Counted from the stretch's first letter, positions 46,284-56,388 are shown. The stretch is DNA of 64,000 nt from Edaphobacter sp. (GCF_028283685.1 NZ_JAPWKF010000001.1:248001-312000); one strand, 5' to 3'. A program made the numbers and translations. The notes: generated by a model from the letters alone, not told the origin.

Positions 46284-46954
46284 AGGTGCCGTATCCAGAA
46301 AGTAGTGCCCCTTCGGACGATCCTGTCACAGATCTGCACGTGGAGCGTATAACTCTTGCGTTGTAGCATTACATCGCCTCGTATCTGCTGGTGTTGCTGC
46401 GCCATACGATGTTCGAATCGATATCCGCCAAGACGTTTGGTGGAACGCTTGACCTGCCAAACGCTGTCCTGCCTCTGGATGAAGCTAAATCTGCAGTAAG
46501 CAATGTGAATTGTCTGACTGTATGGAACTTTTCCAAAGGACCAAAGGCAAAAAGAATCAGTACCGCAATGTTGTGGGCCCATATAGTTTCCGGTTCCGCC
46601 AGCCTTCAATCGGCTAAGTGGAACCGCTGAGATTCACAGCGTTCGATCCTGCAGGTTACCTGCCGAAGCTCACTTCCTTCAAAGCCTTATAGCTCGTCGG
46701 AAAGCAAAGATCACTGAGAAACTCAGAAGCATAAATCCATTTGATGTGGCCACTCTACCACAGCAAAACATGAAGGGAGGAGCGAAATATAAGTGAGGCA
46801 ATAGAAAGAGATAAGGCTCATGGACACTCTGGTAACCCTGCGCCGTTCCCAGCCTCTATCCATCTGGTTCTCGATAGACAACTTATCAAGACTTAGATCG
46901 CCATCTAACCTAAATCAATAAAAACATTGCCACTGTTGATGGTGATCGAGGCAT
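46284..46954. promoter_or_regulatory. Upstream region of the minus-strand NRPS operon; no gene seen
   Basis: About 670 bases between two minus-strand genes. The promoter of the A-PCP gene must lie here but I could not pick one with confidence. Short frames (for example 46391-46630 plus) are not protein-like. The left half is GC-average; from about 46730 the sequence is clearly AT-richer than its surroundings, and it contains a perfect inverted repeat (separate entry). Confidence 0.35.
46893..46908. repeat. Perfect 16-base inverted repeat
   Basis: TTAGAT-CGCC-ATCTAA: 6-base arms, 4-base loop, in AT-rich sequence 47 bases beyond the stop of the GT4 gene. It is not followed by a T-run in the minus direction (the T-rich stretch precedes it), so it is not a textbook terminator; an operator is as likely. 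Confidence 0.35.
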
Positions 46955-48199
46955 TCAGATTGAGCGCAAAGTTACCTTGGAGTAGACCTTCCTCCAGTTT
47001 TTGATTACCCCTGACCAAAGATACCCGTCACGAAGGGCGCGCTCCCTTGCATGGACGGACATGCTCTCCGCCAGCTCGGGATCGCCTGCCAGCTGGTCCA
47101 TGGAAGCAGCCAGATGGTCGATGACATACTGTTCGCCCTTGGGATCGATCAGGATGCCGGTCTCCGGAGTGACGAGCAGAGATGGCCCTCCCCAGTCGCA
47201 GGCGATTACGGGAAGCCCTTGCACCATCGCCTCCTGGACGACGATACCGTTGGCTTCGGCAAGACTGGGGAAGACGAAGGCGCGGTATTGCCGAAGCATC
47301 TCGGAGAGCTTGCTGTGATCGGGGACCCACTCAATGAAGTTCACGCGATCCTTCAGCTTCAACTCATCCACCAGGGCTCTGAGGTTTCCAAGCTCCGGTC
47401 CGCGCCCGATAATGTCCAGCACAATTCGGCGCTTTGTCTTGAGTAGGCTACGGACGATAAGATCAGTCCCCTTGTGTTCCACAAGACGTCCGTTATGGAA
47501 GAAACGCAGATTCTCTCCGTGATGCTCGATGCGCGGCTGATCATAGAGACGATCCAACACGCCGCTGTCGATGGAAGGCAGCAGCCTCTCATCGCGGCAG
47601 CCGGCCATCCTTAATGAGGCAAAGGATCGCTCCCCACCCGAGACCAGGACGGCATCAGCATTCTGCTTGCCGCGAAAGGTCATGCGATGAAGGAACTGCA
47701 TCGCGGGATGCAGCCAGCGGCGGATCTTGTAGGCGGCTCTTTCGCGCTCGCGAAAGCCCACCGGATAATGGATGTTCCCGTTGACCGGGCCGATAACAAC
47801 CTTGGCATTATGCAGGCTCGGGTAAGGAAGTACGGGGGAGACCGGTGAGGTGAAGTGCACCAAGGCGTCAGGATTCTGCCTGAGCAACTGCTCGGCAGCC
47901 TTTGTCGCCGAGAGAAGGAAGTCCAGGTTCAGCAGTTGCTCAAAGAGCTTGCCGCGGTGCAGCATCTCCTGCAGCTTTGTATCGGGCGTATAGGTGACCT
48001 GCATATCCGGGAAGCTCTTCTCCAGCTCCTTGCGGACCCGCACATGTGTGATCTGGTGAACTCGCACGCCCTGCCGCTTCAACTCCAGATAAATCTGAAG
48101 GGCCTTGATCGCTTCGCCACCCATCTGTTCGGAGACATTCGGGGCGATCAGAATCACATCCACCTGGTTGGAAGTGCTGGCCGGTGCCGCAGCAGTCAT
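46955..48199 (-). CDS. Family 4 glycosyltransferase
   Basis: About 414 residues from ATG 48199. GT-B fold with VDVILIAPNVSEQMGGEA at the N-terminus, FFHNGRLVEHKGTDLI and the EX7E-containing FPSLAEANGIVVQEAM near the C-terminus. The frame extends to 48283 but the extra residues are not conserved-looking, and GAGG lies 9 bases before ATG 48199. It probably adds a sugar to the EPS repeat unit or to the assembly-line product. It diverges from the GT2 gene at 48445. Confidence 0.9.
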   Translation of the reverse strand: MTAAAPASTSNQVDVILIAPNVSEQMGGEAIKALQIYLELKRQGVRVHQITHVRVRKELEKSFPDMQVTYTPDTKLQEMLHRGKLFEQLLNLDFLLSATKAAEQLLRQNPDALVHFTSPVSPVLPYPSLHNAKVVIGPVNGNIHYPVGFRERERAAYKIRRWLHPAMQFLHRMTFRGKQNADAVLVSGGERSFASLRMAGCRDERLLPSIDSGVLDRLYDQPRIEHHGENLRFFHNGRLVEHKGTDLIVRSLLKTKRRIVLDIIGRGPELGNLRALVDELKLKDRVNFIEWVPDHSKLSEMLRQYRAFVFPSLAEANGIVVQEAMVQGLPVIACDWGGPSLLVTPETGILIDPKGEQYVIDHLAASMDQLAGDPELAESMSVHARERALRDGYLWSGVIKNWRKVYSKVTLRSI

Positions 48200-48444
48200 G
48201 CAGAAAGACCTCAAGGGAAGATATAAGAGCAGAAGACCTGAACTCGAATGCCTGTCAGGTAAATCTGAGAATACCAGCCGCACTTTTTTAGAGTTGGCGT
48301 GTAGACCATTTCAGGCAATTGTCGTCTAGAAGGGCAGCAGGAACGCGCGGTCTCCGCAGCAATCGTATCAACGAGCCGATGTGCCCTAAGTAACACAAAA
48401 GATATTCGAATGATTCAAAATCTTCTTCGTATACTGAACATACT

Positions 48445-49452
48445 GTGCTGACAAAGGCTCCAGAGGGCTTAGGTTTTGATGCGTCCATCATTATCGTCTC
48501 GTTTAATACGCGACAGATTTTGCGCGAGTGTCTTGAATCGGTGATCCGCGAGTCGACAGGTCTCTCCATCGAGATCTTCGTTGTCGACAACAACTCCCAT
48601 GACGGCTCTACGCAGATGGTCCGGGAGTGCTTTTCACAGGTCAAGCTGCTTGAGAGCGATATCAATCTTGGCTTCGGAGCGGCGAATAACATCGCCTTGC
48701 AGCAGGCATCAGGCCGATACTACGTACTGCTCAACTCGGATGCCTTCTTTCAGGAAGGTGCCCTGAAGAGGGCAATCGAGCACATGGATGCCCAGCCGGA
48801 CTGCGGCCTGGGTGGCTCTCGTCTGATCGGCCGGGATGGATCGTGGCAGCCTTCGTCCCGCTCGTTTCATTCCATCGTTCACGATCTCGTAGTGCTCACT
48901 GGTCTCGCCGGCAAGTTTCCGAAGTCACGTTTCTTCGGCCACTTCGACCGCACCTGGGCCAACGACGATGAGCCTGCCTCCGTGGATTGGGTGCCCGGCG
49001 CCTTCTCGATCATTCGGCCATCCGCCCTGGCAAAGACAGGGCTCTTCGACCCCGCCTTCTTTCTCTACTACGAAGAGGTCGATCTATGCAGACGGATCAA
49101 GCAGGCTGGCTTCAGCGTCTGGTACTGGCCCGACATCATCGTCGTTCATATCGGTGGGGAATCATCGCGGCAGTTGAAGAAGAAGCTCGAATTTTCCTCC
49201 ATGACGGCACAGGTGGTCATGTGGCGCATGCGGAGCACACTCCTCTATTACCGGAAGCATCACGGCCCCCAGGTGTACATGGCGAAGTGGAGCGAACTGG
49301 CGATGTACCGGCTCACCGTAGCCAGGAATCGCTGGAGTCGCGCCTCGGTACGCAAGCAGCGAGGGGAGGATTACCGTGTGCTGATCTCCCTGATGAACCA
49401 GGCGTGGAAGGATACGCAGGGCGGCCGAGTCTCTCCCCCACGCCCGTGGTAA
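48445..49452 (+). CDS. Family 2 glycosyltransferase (rhamnosyltransferase-like)
   Basis: 335 residues. ASIIIVSFNTRQILRECL, VVDNNSHDGS, NLGFGAANN and LLNSDAF are the usual signatures of dTDP-rhamnose-type GT2 enzymes, followed by the acceptor-side FFLYYEEVDLCRR. The rhamnose assignment is only by family resemblance; a secreted GH106-like rhamnosidase 1.6 kb away is consistent with a rhamnose-containing glycan. Start is a GTG without a clear SD. The next gene begins 9 bases after its stop. Confidence 0.88.
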   Translation: MLTKAPEGLGFDASIIIVSFNTRQILRECLESVIRESTGLSIEIFVVDNNSHDGSTQMVRECFSQVKLLESDINLGFGAANNIALQQASGRYYVLLNSDAFFQEGALKRAIEHMDAQPDCGLGGSRLIGRDGSWQPSSRSFHSIVHDLVVLTGLAGKFPKSRFFGHFDRTWANDDEPASVDWVPGAFSIIRPSALAKTGLFDPAFFLYYEEVDLCRRIKQAGFSVWYWPDIIVVHIGGESSRQLKKKLEFSSMTAQVVMWRMRSTLLYYRKHHGPQVYMAKWSELAMYRLTVARNRWSRASVRKQRGEDYRVLISLMNQAWKDTQGGRVSPPRPW

Positions 49453-49461
49453 TCTCCGCCT

Positions 49462-50055
49462 ATGCCCGGCCTTAAATCACTGCTGGTCCTCCCACTCAAA
49501 AAACTCTTACGACTCTCTGCCGGATTGCATGAGTCGTCCCGTCGTCTATGGTCGCACGCATCTCTTGCCGCCCAGCTGCGCAATCCGCTGCCGCCCTCCG
49601 TTGTTGTGCTCGGCCGCGTCTGGGTTTATGGAACGCGTTCCGTGAGGTTTGGCCGCGATGTTCTGATCTATCCCGATCTTCACCTGGAGACGCAGGAGCA
49701 GGCCTCGATCGCCATCGGTCATAGTGTTGTTTTTTCGCGTGGCGTACACCTCGTTGCCATGGCAGGAATCACCATCGGGGAGGGAACCATGATCGGTGAA
49801 TACTCGAGCATTCGCGATGCCAATCACGCCCGACGAGAAGGCGTTCCTATGCGTGACGCGGGTCATACCGCCAAGCCCATCGTTATCGGCTCCGAGGTAT
49901 GGATCGGCAGGGGAGTGACCATCCTTGGAGGAGTCACTATCGGCGATGGCGCAACGGTGGGCGCCAACGCCGTCGTGACAAAAGATGTGCCGGCTGGGGC
50001 CATCGTCGCAGGAGTTCCAGCCAAACCTATCCGGCAGCTGGTTACGGAACCGTAA
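49462..50055 (+). CDS. Hexapeptide-repeat (LbH) acyltransferase, WcaF/MaT-like
   Basis: 197 residues. An N-terminal amphipathic Leu/Lys-rich stretch (~5-25) is followed by left-handed beta-helix repeats ([20 protein letters not shown] ... [15 protein letters not shown]). The DANH region corresponds to the catalytic-His segment of sugar O-acetyltransferases. Likely acetylates an EPS sugar. It overlaps the convergent rhamnosidase gene by 14 bases. Confidence 0.86.
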   Translation: MPGLKSLLVLPLKKLLRLSAGLHESSRRLWSHASLAAQLRNPLPPSVVVLGRVWVYGTRSVRFGRDVLIYPDLHLETQEQASIAIGHSVVFSRGVHLVAMAGITIGEGTMIGEYSSIRDANHARREGVPMRDAGHTAKPIVIGSEVWIGRGVTILGGVTIGDGATVGANAVVTKDVPAGAIVAGVPAKPIRQLVTEP

Positions 50056-52738
50056 CCAGCCTGATGGTTCCGAGGATTCCCGATGAGACTGGACGCACCT
50101 TATCCATATCCTGCATCTGGAAGCGATCCCCGTACTCCTTGATCAGTGGTTTGTAATCGTGAGGAGGCTGGGCCGACCAGGCGTTGATCGCGGTATTGAA
50201 CACATGCAGCTCGATCTGGTTTACGCCCGGCTTGAGGTAGCTGCTGATATCGAGTTGATAGGGCGGGTGCCACAGGGCACCAGCGAGATGGCCATTAACC
50301 ACAACCTGAGCCGCCTCGCGAACCGGGCCTTCGTACCAGGCCTGCGTGCCTGGATGACTCTTCGCCGTATAGGAGTCGACAGGGTGTCCTCCCTCAATCG
50401 AGAGATAGACAGACTTCTTCCTCTTGGTCTTCAGATCAAACGTGCGCCGATAGACTGCTTCGCCGGAGTAGTGTTCCGTATCGCTGCTGGAGGTCCAATC
50501 CTCCAGGCTCTGCATGCTCTTCGAGGTCGTAAGACTGGTGAAGTCAACCTTCCAGTCATGCGAAAGATCGACGAGCTCTACTGAGGGCAACGGCGCAGGC
50601 GACTTGATGCCGGCATCGTTGGACAGGATAAAGATGCGCGACTCGTAAGGCGCAAGCTTGAGCGTGAACTTCTCCTTGCTGGCCTCTGCGGTTGTGTTGG
50701 ATGTGGGATCGATAACCACGGCGTGCGAAAACTTCGATCCGAAGCTGACTTCAGAGCTGACCGTTTGATTGCTGGTGTTTGCGACGAAGTAGATGTCGGC
50801 TTTCTCCAGATGTCTTCTGATAAAACCAATCTCGGGCTGCTTTGTGCTCAACGTCAGGTCAGGAGCCGCGGCGTGGTGCAGGGCGTCTCCCAGCTCTGAT
50901 GCCTCGCTTACATGCGTCTGCTTCTGTACCTCAAAGAGCTTCTGTGAGAGCTGCGTGATCTCAGGCAACGCCTTTCCGTCGGTCGACAGCGATGGCTCAT
51001 CCCCAACGCTGATCACCTTGCCACCCTTTGCGACGTAGCTTTCGAGGCTCTGCAGCGTGGCCAGCGACATGCGATGGGTCGCCGGAACAACGAGAATTGG
51101 ATAGTGAATGCCGACCCGCTGGATCGCCTCCGCATCGATAAAGTCGAAGTTGTAGCCAGCATCCAGGATGGCTGTGATCACCTCGGGCGATAGCGTCTTT
51201 GCTAGAGTGGCGGTGACGCTGACATGTCCGGGAGTAAATCCGGCCCAAGCGTCGTCCACTGGAAGCAGCAAGGCCACCTGGTTCGCCGGCCGCCCCATTC
51301 GCATCAGGGCGCTCACGCGCTGAATATATCCAGCGACGTCAGGCATGACGGGATGCCACGGATTGTGATCGTTGAAGACTGCGGCTGCATAAAGAGACCA
51401 GCCTGGCTCACCTGCCTGCGGCGCTGAATAAGGCCAGCCGTGTCCGATGATCTGATTTGTACCAACGATAAAGTGGAGGTCCGCCTCCGCCTTCATATCC
51501 AGCGGTGTCGCACGAAAGACCGGGGAGTGCAGCCAGGTGAAGGTCTCGGCTGAGGTAATGTTCTGCCCGTACAGGTGATTTCCGGAGGCCGCCCAGCGAA
51601 GCGTATTGAACTGCCGCCAGTAAGGACCCTCTCCTTCAGCAAGCGCAACCAGCCTCTGGCTGGAGAGTGTGACTGCCGGTTCGCCATAAGTCTGCGACCG
51701 GAATTGGGTATGGTGCTCCTTCGCCCAGGTGTTGATCGGGATGAGATAGTTCTGCTCGACCAACTCCGTCAGCGTCTTCCCCCAGTCATGACGGATCGCA
51801 TCGGCCTGAGGCGTGCCTCCAGCGACTAACTCTGGCAGGTGTGGCAGCAGATCGTAGCCTCTCCGTGTCATGAACTCCTGCGGTAGATTCGGCGTCCAAT
51901 CCGCGCCGTAGGCTTCCAGCGAATCGGAGAAGATCGCATAGGGAGGAGTCTTCCCAAACGCGCGGACGAGCGGCCCGCCAACTGCATCGAGGTGGGTCTC
52001 GACGGCCTTGCGCTGAAATGGGTCCAGAACCCAGCCTTCGGCTCCCACGGAAGCTCTTTTAACGACCTGCCTGGTGTGCGAATCAATAAAGAAAAGCGCC
52101 ACGCGATCCTTCCCGGAGGCGGGAAGGGGAGCCGTAACCGGACGAATCAACACAGCACTGGCCGCGTCCCATTCATGAGGCGCTCCATTGACCACGGAAA
52201 CAGATACGATGCTTTCGCCAGCAGCCAGCTTAACCTTAGGCAGCTCGGCGACCCCCTTGGGCAGGGGAATCTCCATCACTCTCAGGCGATGGGCCGCCTC
52301 ATCCAACGTCGTTGCAGGACCACCATACGGCCAACCCGAACCCAGGGTTACGTCAACCCGTATGCCAAGCAGGCGCGCCTGCTCCTGAGCATAGCGAACA
52401 TTTTCCAGCATCTCAGGACTTAGAAAAGGGTCATTGTGAATTCCCTTCGAGGGATCATTCACAATCTGCGGATAGACAAAGGCCAACTCGACGCCGCCGA
52501 TATCATCAGCCTTCATCTGTTGCAGCTCTTTCAGAATCTCGGCTTTATCAGCTGCAACGCCAAACCACCACCAGCGCACCATCGGGCGGGCATTGGCCGG
52601 AGGCGTGTGCATGACGGATAGCAGGCAGCGGTTGATCGACGAAGACTGATTGCAGTCAATTGCAGGTTTGGATTGTGCAAGGCTGGCGCCCGTCAGGCCG
52701 CATACGAAGAGAGTTGAACAAATCGAAGATAGACGCAT
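50042..52738 (-). CDS. Secreted GH106-like alpha-L-rhamnosidase
   Basis: About 898 residues from ATG 52738, chosen because it opens a signal peptide ([21 protein letters not shown]); the frame starts at 52783. The catalytic part opens with VRWWWFG and continues with [14 protein letters not shown] and [11 protein letters not shown], hallmarks of GH106, and ends in a beta-sandwich with sugar-binding features ([16 protein letters not shown]). It should cleave terminal rhamnose from polysaccharides in the periplasm or outside the cell. Next to EPS genes it may trim or recycle the cell's own polymer, or be an unrelated plant-glycan enzyme. Confidence 0.87.
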   Translation of the reverse strand: MRLSSICSTLFVCGLTGASLAQSKPAIDCNQSSSINRCLLSVMHTPPANARPMVRWWWFGVAADKAEILKELQQMKADDIGGVELAFVYPQIVNDPSKGIHNDPFLSPEMLENVRYAQEQARLLGIRVDVTLGSGWPYGGPATTLDEAAHRLRVMEIPLPKGVAELPKVKLAAGESIVSVSVVNGAPHEWDAASAVLIRPVTAPLPASGKDRVALFFIDSHTRQVVKRASVGAEGWVLDPFQRKAVETHLDAVGGPLVRAFGKTPPYAIFSDSLEAYGADWTPNLPQEFMTRRGYDLLPHLPELVAGGTPQADAIRHDWGKTLTELVEQNYLIPINTWAKEHHTQFRSQTYGEPAVTLSSQRLVALAEGEGPYWRQFNTLRWAASGNHLYGQNITSAETFTWLHSPVFRATPLDMKAEADLHFIVGTNQIIGHGWPYSAPQAGEPGWSLYAAAVFNDHNPWHPVMPDVAGYIQRVSALMRMGRPANQVALLLPVDDAWAGFTPGHVSVTATLAKTLSPEVITAILDAGYNFDFIDAEAIQRVGIHYPILVVPATHRMSLATLQSLESYVAKGGKVISVGDEPSLSTDGKALPEITQLSQKLFEVQKQTHVSEASELGDALHHAAAPDLTLSTKQPEIGFIRRHLEKADIYFVANTSNQTVSSEVSFGSKFSHAVVIDPTSNTTAEASKEKFTLKLAPYESRIFILSNDAGIKSPAPLPSVELVDLSHDWKVDFTSLTTSKSMQSLEDWTSSSDTEHYSGEAVYRRTFDLKTKRKKSVYLSIEGGHPVDSYTAKSHPGTQAWYEGPVREAAQVVVNGHLAGALWHPPYQLDISSYLKPGVNQIELHVFNTAINAWSAQPPHDYKPLIKEYGDRFQMQDMDKVRPVSSGILGTIRLVTVP

Positions 52739-53271
52739 ACCGATGGTTTCCGAGGAAACACCCACCCCTTTCCAAGGTCGCAAACCATATTAATGCCAAA
52801 GCACCATGTAAATCGAATAGTGTTTGGACCACTCCCGTCAGATCCGGGCCTTGGGGCCATCAGGAATCGCGCAGAACGGCAGTTGACTCTATAAAGAAGA
52901 ACTCAGATATTCGCTTGAAAATTACTGATAATTGATGATTTTCCTGAAATTGATAGAATTTCCGACCATCGGGAAAAGTCAAAACAACGCGCCATATTGG
53001 TCACACCATTTTTGCCCACGGAGTGGCCTGTGAAAAAGCTTTTATGGTGGCAACAGGACCATTCTGGTCGGAAGCCGCCCCTGCTCCCGCGATCATTCTT
53101 CTTCTTGGCATTCCAGGGGCCTGCACGGTTGGAATACCGGTAGTCGACGCCAACGCCCCAACCGAGCCAGCCTTGCAGTCCAGCCCGTGTTCTCACCGTA
53201 TCCTCGTTCTGCGTTTCATCTAAAGAAGCTGTCAGCATTCTGGCGCCCTCTGCTGTGGAGCATCTCATCCC

Positions 53272-53861
53272 ATGAAGAAATCAGCATTCTTGCCTTCAAT
53301 TACGTTGATTTGCGCCCTGACCGTCACGGCCTTGCTCCGAGGACAGGTCACCGCTGGTGGCGGCGGTGACATCCGGCCAAATCAGTACTTTCAGGAAAGC
53401 GCAATGCTGCCTGGCGCCGCTTCAAGGCTCCGCTACACGAAGCCGGGCTGGGAACTGACTCCAAAGCAAAGAGCGCAATGCTGCCTGGCGCCGCGAGATC
53501 AAACGACAGCTCTTCATCCCGATCATCTTCCCGGGTTGCGCACCTGAGTCTGGTCAAGCTTTTCTCCGATGCCGGTGTCGTAGCCGAGCGCATCACTTAC
53601 GCGACCGTCAAGTTCCGGCCGTGGTCTACCATCCCATGCGATGATCCACGGATGGCACGTTATGGCTGAATCATCAGATTCACTTTGCTCTCATGGATGA
53701 CGCAGCCATTCGCGCCACAGGAACGACGCATATCTCCACGCGGATCGAGGCATACCGCGTCGACATCTTCCACAACTACATCCGCGAAGACAGAGAGGAG
53801 ACTCGATGCGGTCGCCGCGCATTTGTAAGAGAAATGTCAAGATTCTGTAAGGGAGGAAAGT
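53272..53861 (+). pseudogene. Decayed secreted-protein gene (unidentified)
   Basis: An ATG at 53272 opens a convincing signal peptide (MKKSAFLPSITLICALTVTA) but the frame ends after 91 residues. Further coding-like pieces follow in other frames: VKLFSDAGVVAERITYATVKF near 53555-53615, and LNHQIHFALMDDAAIRATG plus STRIEAYRVDIFHNYIRED near 53670-53800. Together they look like one gene broken by at least two frameshifts. The family is not recognised. A 23-base direct repeat lies inside. Confidence 0.45.
53398..53494. repeat. 23-base direct repeat, period 74
   Basis: AGCGCAATGCTGCCTGGCGC plus CGC occurs at 53398-53420 and again at 53472-53494. The 74-base period is not a multiple of three, so the duplication itself would shift the reading frame of the decayed gene. 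Confidence 0.7.
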
Positions 53862-53893
53862 GATCAACTTCAGGTGTTGTTGGAGGAGATCAT

Positions 53894-54676
53894 ATGTCAT
53901 TTCTTCGCATTACGCCCTTTTTCCTTGCCGCGGTAAGCGTTCTTTCAGCGCAGGGTCATGCATCGACAGGAGCCGCTCAACTCCCGGCCCACGCAACGCT
54001 GCCGATTACCTTCACGGCAACGGTAAGCGCCGCTCACGCAAAGGCCGGGGATACAGTCAAGGCCAGGACGATGCAGCCGGTCCATCTTGCTGACGGTCGC
54101 GTCGTTCCGTCCGGTGCGATTGTGCTGGGGCATGTTGTTCAAGCCGCGGCATTCGAATATGACAAAACCCCTTATGCGAAGCAGGCCGCCGGTACATTGC
54201 GGATTCAGATCGATTCTCTGGAAGTGCAGGGAACTCAGGTTCCGCTAAACGTGACACTACGCGCCATGGCAGATCCGCTGACCAGCAGGCAGGCATCCGA
54301 GCCGAAATCGACCGATCTCGATTCACTCTCGACAACTACACAGGTTGGCGGCGATCAGTTGACGCCCTCCCAAAGTGAGATTCGCAATCAGGATGGCGAT
54401 GTCGTGGGCTACAACAAGCACGGAGGCGCATTCGCGCATCTGCTGGCAAATTCGCGTGATGCTGTGGCTTGCGATGCCGGCGATACCGAGCAGCCTGTAG
54501 CGATCTTCTCGGCCTCGGCCTGCGGCCTCTATGGCTTCTACGGTATGTCGCTCTTGTCCTCCGGCAATGTCGACTCTTCCCGTATCGAACTGTCGTCGAC
54601 ACGCTCGAATCCTCAGATCTGGCGCAACACCACCGCTCTTCTGGAAGTTATGCCTGAGAGCATCGCTAGCAAGTAG
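53894..54676 (+). CDS. Secreted protein of unknown function
   Basis: 260 residues. Signal peptide (SFLRITPFFLAAVSVLSAQGHA), then a beta-rich domain (~35-130) with AGDTVKARTMQPVHLADGRVVPSGAIVLGHV-like alternation that resembles periplasmic beta-sandwich proteins, and a C-terminal part with two or three Cys (VACDAGD, SACGLYG) that may pair in the periplasm. It begins the pump operon: 21 bases separate it from DUF190. A strong SD (GGAGGAG) precedes the ATG. No family recognised. Confidence 0.75.
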   Translation: MSFLRITPFFLAAVSVLSAQGHASTGAAQLPAHATLPITFTATVSAAHAKAGDTVKARTMQPVHLADGRVVPSGAIVLGHVVQAAAFEYDKTPYAKQAAGTLRIQIDSLEVQGTQVPLNVTLRAMADPLTSRQASEPKSTDLDSLSTTTQVGGDQLTPSQSEIRNQDGDVVGYNKHGGAFAHLLANSRDAVACDAGDTEQPVAIFSASACGLYGFYGMSLLSSGNVDSSRIELSSTRSNPQIWRNTTALLEVMPESIASK

Positions 54677-54697
54677 CAGGTTGATCGTGAGGGATAC

Positions 54698-55057
54698 ATG
54701 TTGCCAGTAGGACCGGCTGTCAAAGTCACCATCCACATCAATCGAGACACAGCAGCAGGTGCAGGCTTTCTTCAGGAAGAGCTTTTAAAGCTGCTGCAAG
54801 AGAGTGATGTTGGCATCGGAGGAGCTACGGTTCTTCATGCTTATGCGGGATTTGGCTCCAATCGAAGACTGCACAAAGCAGATGAGGGAGATGTCACGGG
54901 ATTACATCTCCCTACGTTGCTCTACTTCATCGACACACCCGAGAAAGTAGAGGTTATTCTTCCGTTGCTTCTTGAGATGGTCACCGATGGATTGGTTGAA
55001 GCGCATCCTACCCAGATTCTGAAGAGCGTCGCAGGCAGAGAGAAGGTACTCGCCTGA
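54698..55057 (+). CDS. DUF190 (PII-like) protein
   Basis: 119 residues matching DUF190: VKVTIHINRD, LLQESDVGIGGATVLHAYAGFG and LPTLLYFIDTPEKVEVILPLL. The fold is ferredoxin-like and related to PII signalling proteins; members often sit beside ion transporters such as fluoride channels. Here it is placed between a secreted protein and the TolC gene, whose ATG overlaps this gene's stop by one base, so a regulatory role on the pump is plausible but unproven. Confidence 0.88.
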   Translation: MLPVGPAVKVTIHINRDTAAGAGFLQEELLKLLQESDVGIGGATVLHAYAGFGSNRRLHKADEGDVTGLHLPTLLYFIDTPEKVEVILPLLLEMVTDGLVEAHPTQILKSVAGREKVLA

Positions 55058-56373
55058 TGAATTGCAGGAATACGATTGCAGTATTTTCTATCCTTGTGTT
55101 TTCTCTCGGCGGGGTCAGTCTGCAAGCGCAGACCCCGGAGACGCAGTCAACGGAAGCTCCTCTACCTCTCGCGCAGGCGGAGGCCACAGCGTTAGCGAAC
55201 CAGCCTCGCATGTTGGCCGCACAACTGAGAGCCAAAGCAATCCAAGAACGCGTTCGCCAGGCACGTTCGGCCTACTTTCCGACCGTCGGCTTTAGTGCAA
55301 CAGGTGCTCGTGCAGCAGACACAGGCACTGCGACCGCAGTGGGAAACATCACGACATCCGCTGTCTCCGACCGCTTCGCTTATGGTGGCAATCTTACTCA
55401 GCTGGTCACGGACTTTGGCCGCACGAGCGCCCTGGTAGGCAGCAGCCGATCCTCAGCGCAGGCCCAGGAGGATCTTGCGACCCTGACCAGGGCTCAGGTC
55501 AGACTCAACGTGCGTAGCGCCTACTATCAGGTGCTCGGAGCCGAAGCCGTGCTTCGAGCCGCGATGGCCGCTCAAAGCAATCGTCACCTTGTTGCTCGAC
55601 AGTTAAATGCTTTGGCTCAAAGTGAGTTGAAGTCTACGGTCGACGTAAACTTCGCCGAGGTGCTTGCCAGTCAGGCCGATCTTGCTGTCGTCCAGGCACA
55701 AAGCCTTGTCGCGCAGCAGCGCTCCAGGCTGGCTACCTCCATGGGAAGTACGCAGCAGATCACATCGCCTCTTGCCGAGCCGTCGTCTCCTGAAACTCTT
55801 CCCCCCGATCCGGAATCACTCCTCGCGGACGCACAAGCACAACGTGCCGACCTGAACGGTGCCGTGGCCCAGGAGCATGCTGCACAACAGTTTGCAAAGG
55901 CAGAGAAGCGCCTGAGCTATCCGACGCTGGGTATCATCGGGGCAGCCGGTCAGATTCCTTACCACGACCACACGCTGCAGGATAACTACGCGGCCGCGGG
56001 CTTCAACCTGAATATCCCGATATTCAATGGCGGCCTCTTCGGCGCTCGGCGTGCAGAAGCTGAACTCGAAGCAGATGCTCGCGCGAAGGATGTACAGCAA
56101 TTGCATCTGGAAGTCACCGAACAGGTTCGCAACAGCTGGCAGAGAGCCAACGAAGCCTTCAAGAGCCTTGAAGTGACCGGCAGGCTTGTTGCGCAGACAA
56201 AAGAAGCGCTTCGTCTTGCGCAAGCTCGATATGACGCTGGCCTGGGAAGCATCGTTGAACTGAATGAAGCGCAGGTTAATGAGACCTCTGCTGAGATTAC
56301 GGCTGCCGATGCCAACTACACCTATCTGTCACGCCGCACGGAGCTGGACTTCGCGGCAGGACTCCTGAACTGA
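55057..56373 (+). CDS. TolC-family outer-membrane efflux protein
   Basis: 438 residues with a signal sequence (~1-27) and two OEP repeats of long Ala/Gln-rich helices (for example LRAKAIQERVRQARSAYFPTV-type helix starts, and later RYDAGLGSIVELNEAQ). It forms the outer-membrane channel of the tripartite pump encoded by this and the next two genes. Start overlaps the DUF190 stop; the next gene begins 15 bases downstream. Confidence 0.93.
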   Translation: MNCRNTIAVFSILVFSLGGVSLQAQTPETQSTEAPLPLAQAEATALANQPRMLAAQLRAKAIQERVRQARSAYFPTVGFSATGARAADTGTATAVGNITTSAVSDRFAYGGNLTQLVTDFGRTSALVGSSRSSAQAQEDLATLTRAQVRLNVRSAYYQVLGAEAVLRAAMAAQSNRHLVARQLNALAQSELKSTVDVNFAEVLASQADLAVVQAQSLVAQQRSRLATSMGSTQQITSPLAEPSSPETLPPDPESLLADAQAQRADLNGAVAQEHAAQQFAKAEKRLSYPTLGIIGAAGQIPYHDHTLQDNYAAAGFNLNIPIFNGGLFGARRAEAELEADARAKDVQQLHLEVTEQVRNSWQRANEAFKSLEVTGRLVAQTKEALRLAQARYDAGLGSIVELNEAQVNETSAEITAADANYTYLSRRTELDFAAGLLN

Positions 56374-56388
56374 AAGGACCATCTCGTA

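Larger units (their letters stand above)
52739..53893. other. 1.1-kb stretch without an intact gene
   Basis: Open frames on both strands are short and change frame repeatedly. The first ~280 bases are AT-richer and probably hold the rhamnosidase promoter. From 53272 on the plus strand there are remnants of a secreted protein (separate entry). The last bases hold a strong SD GGAGGAG for the gene at 53894. Confidence 0.5.

Noticed and set aside
46391..46630. 79-residue plus-strand frame in the NRPS upstream gap
   Set aside because: No SD, no domain, unlikely composition; the region is better read as non-coding.
52903..53268. 121-residue minus-strand frame beside the rhamnosidase
   Set aside because: Low-complexity Arg/Gly/Ser-rich, no domain; overlaps likely promoter sequence.
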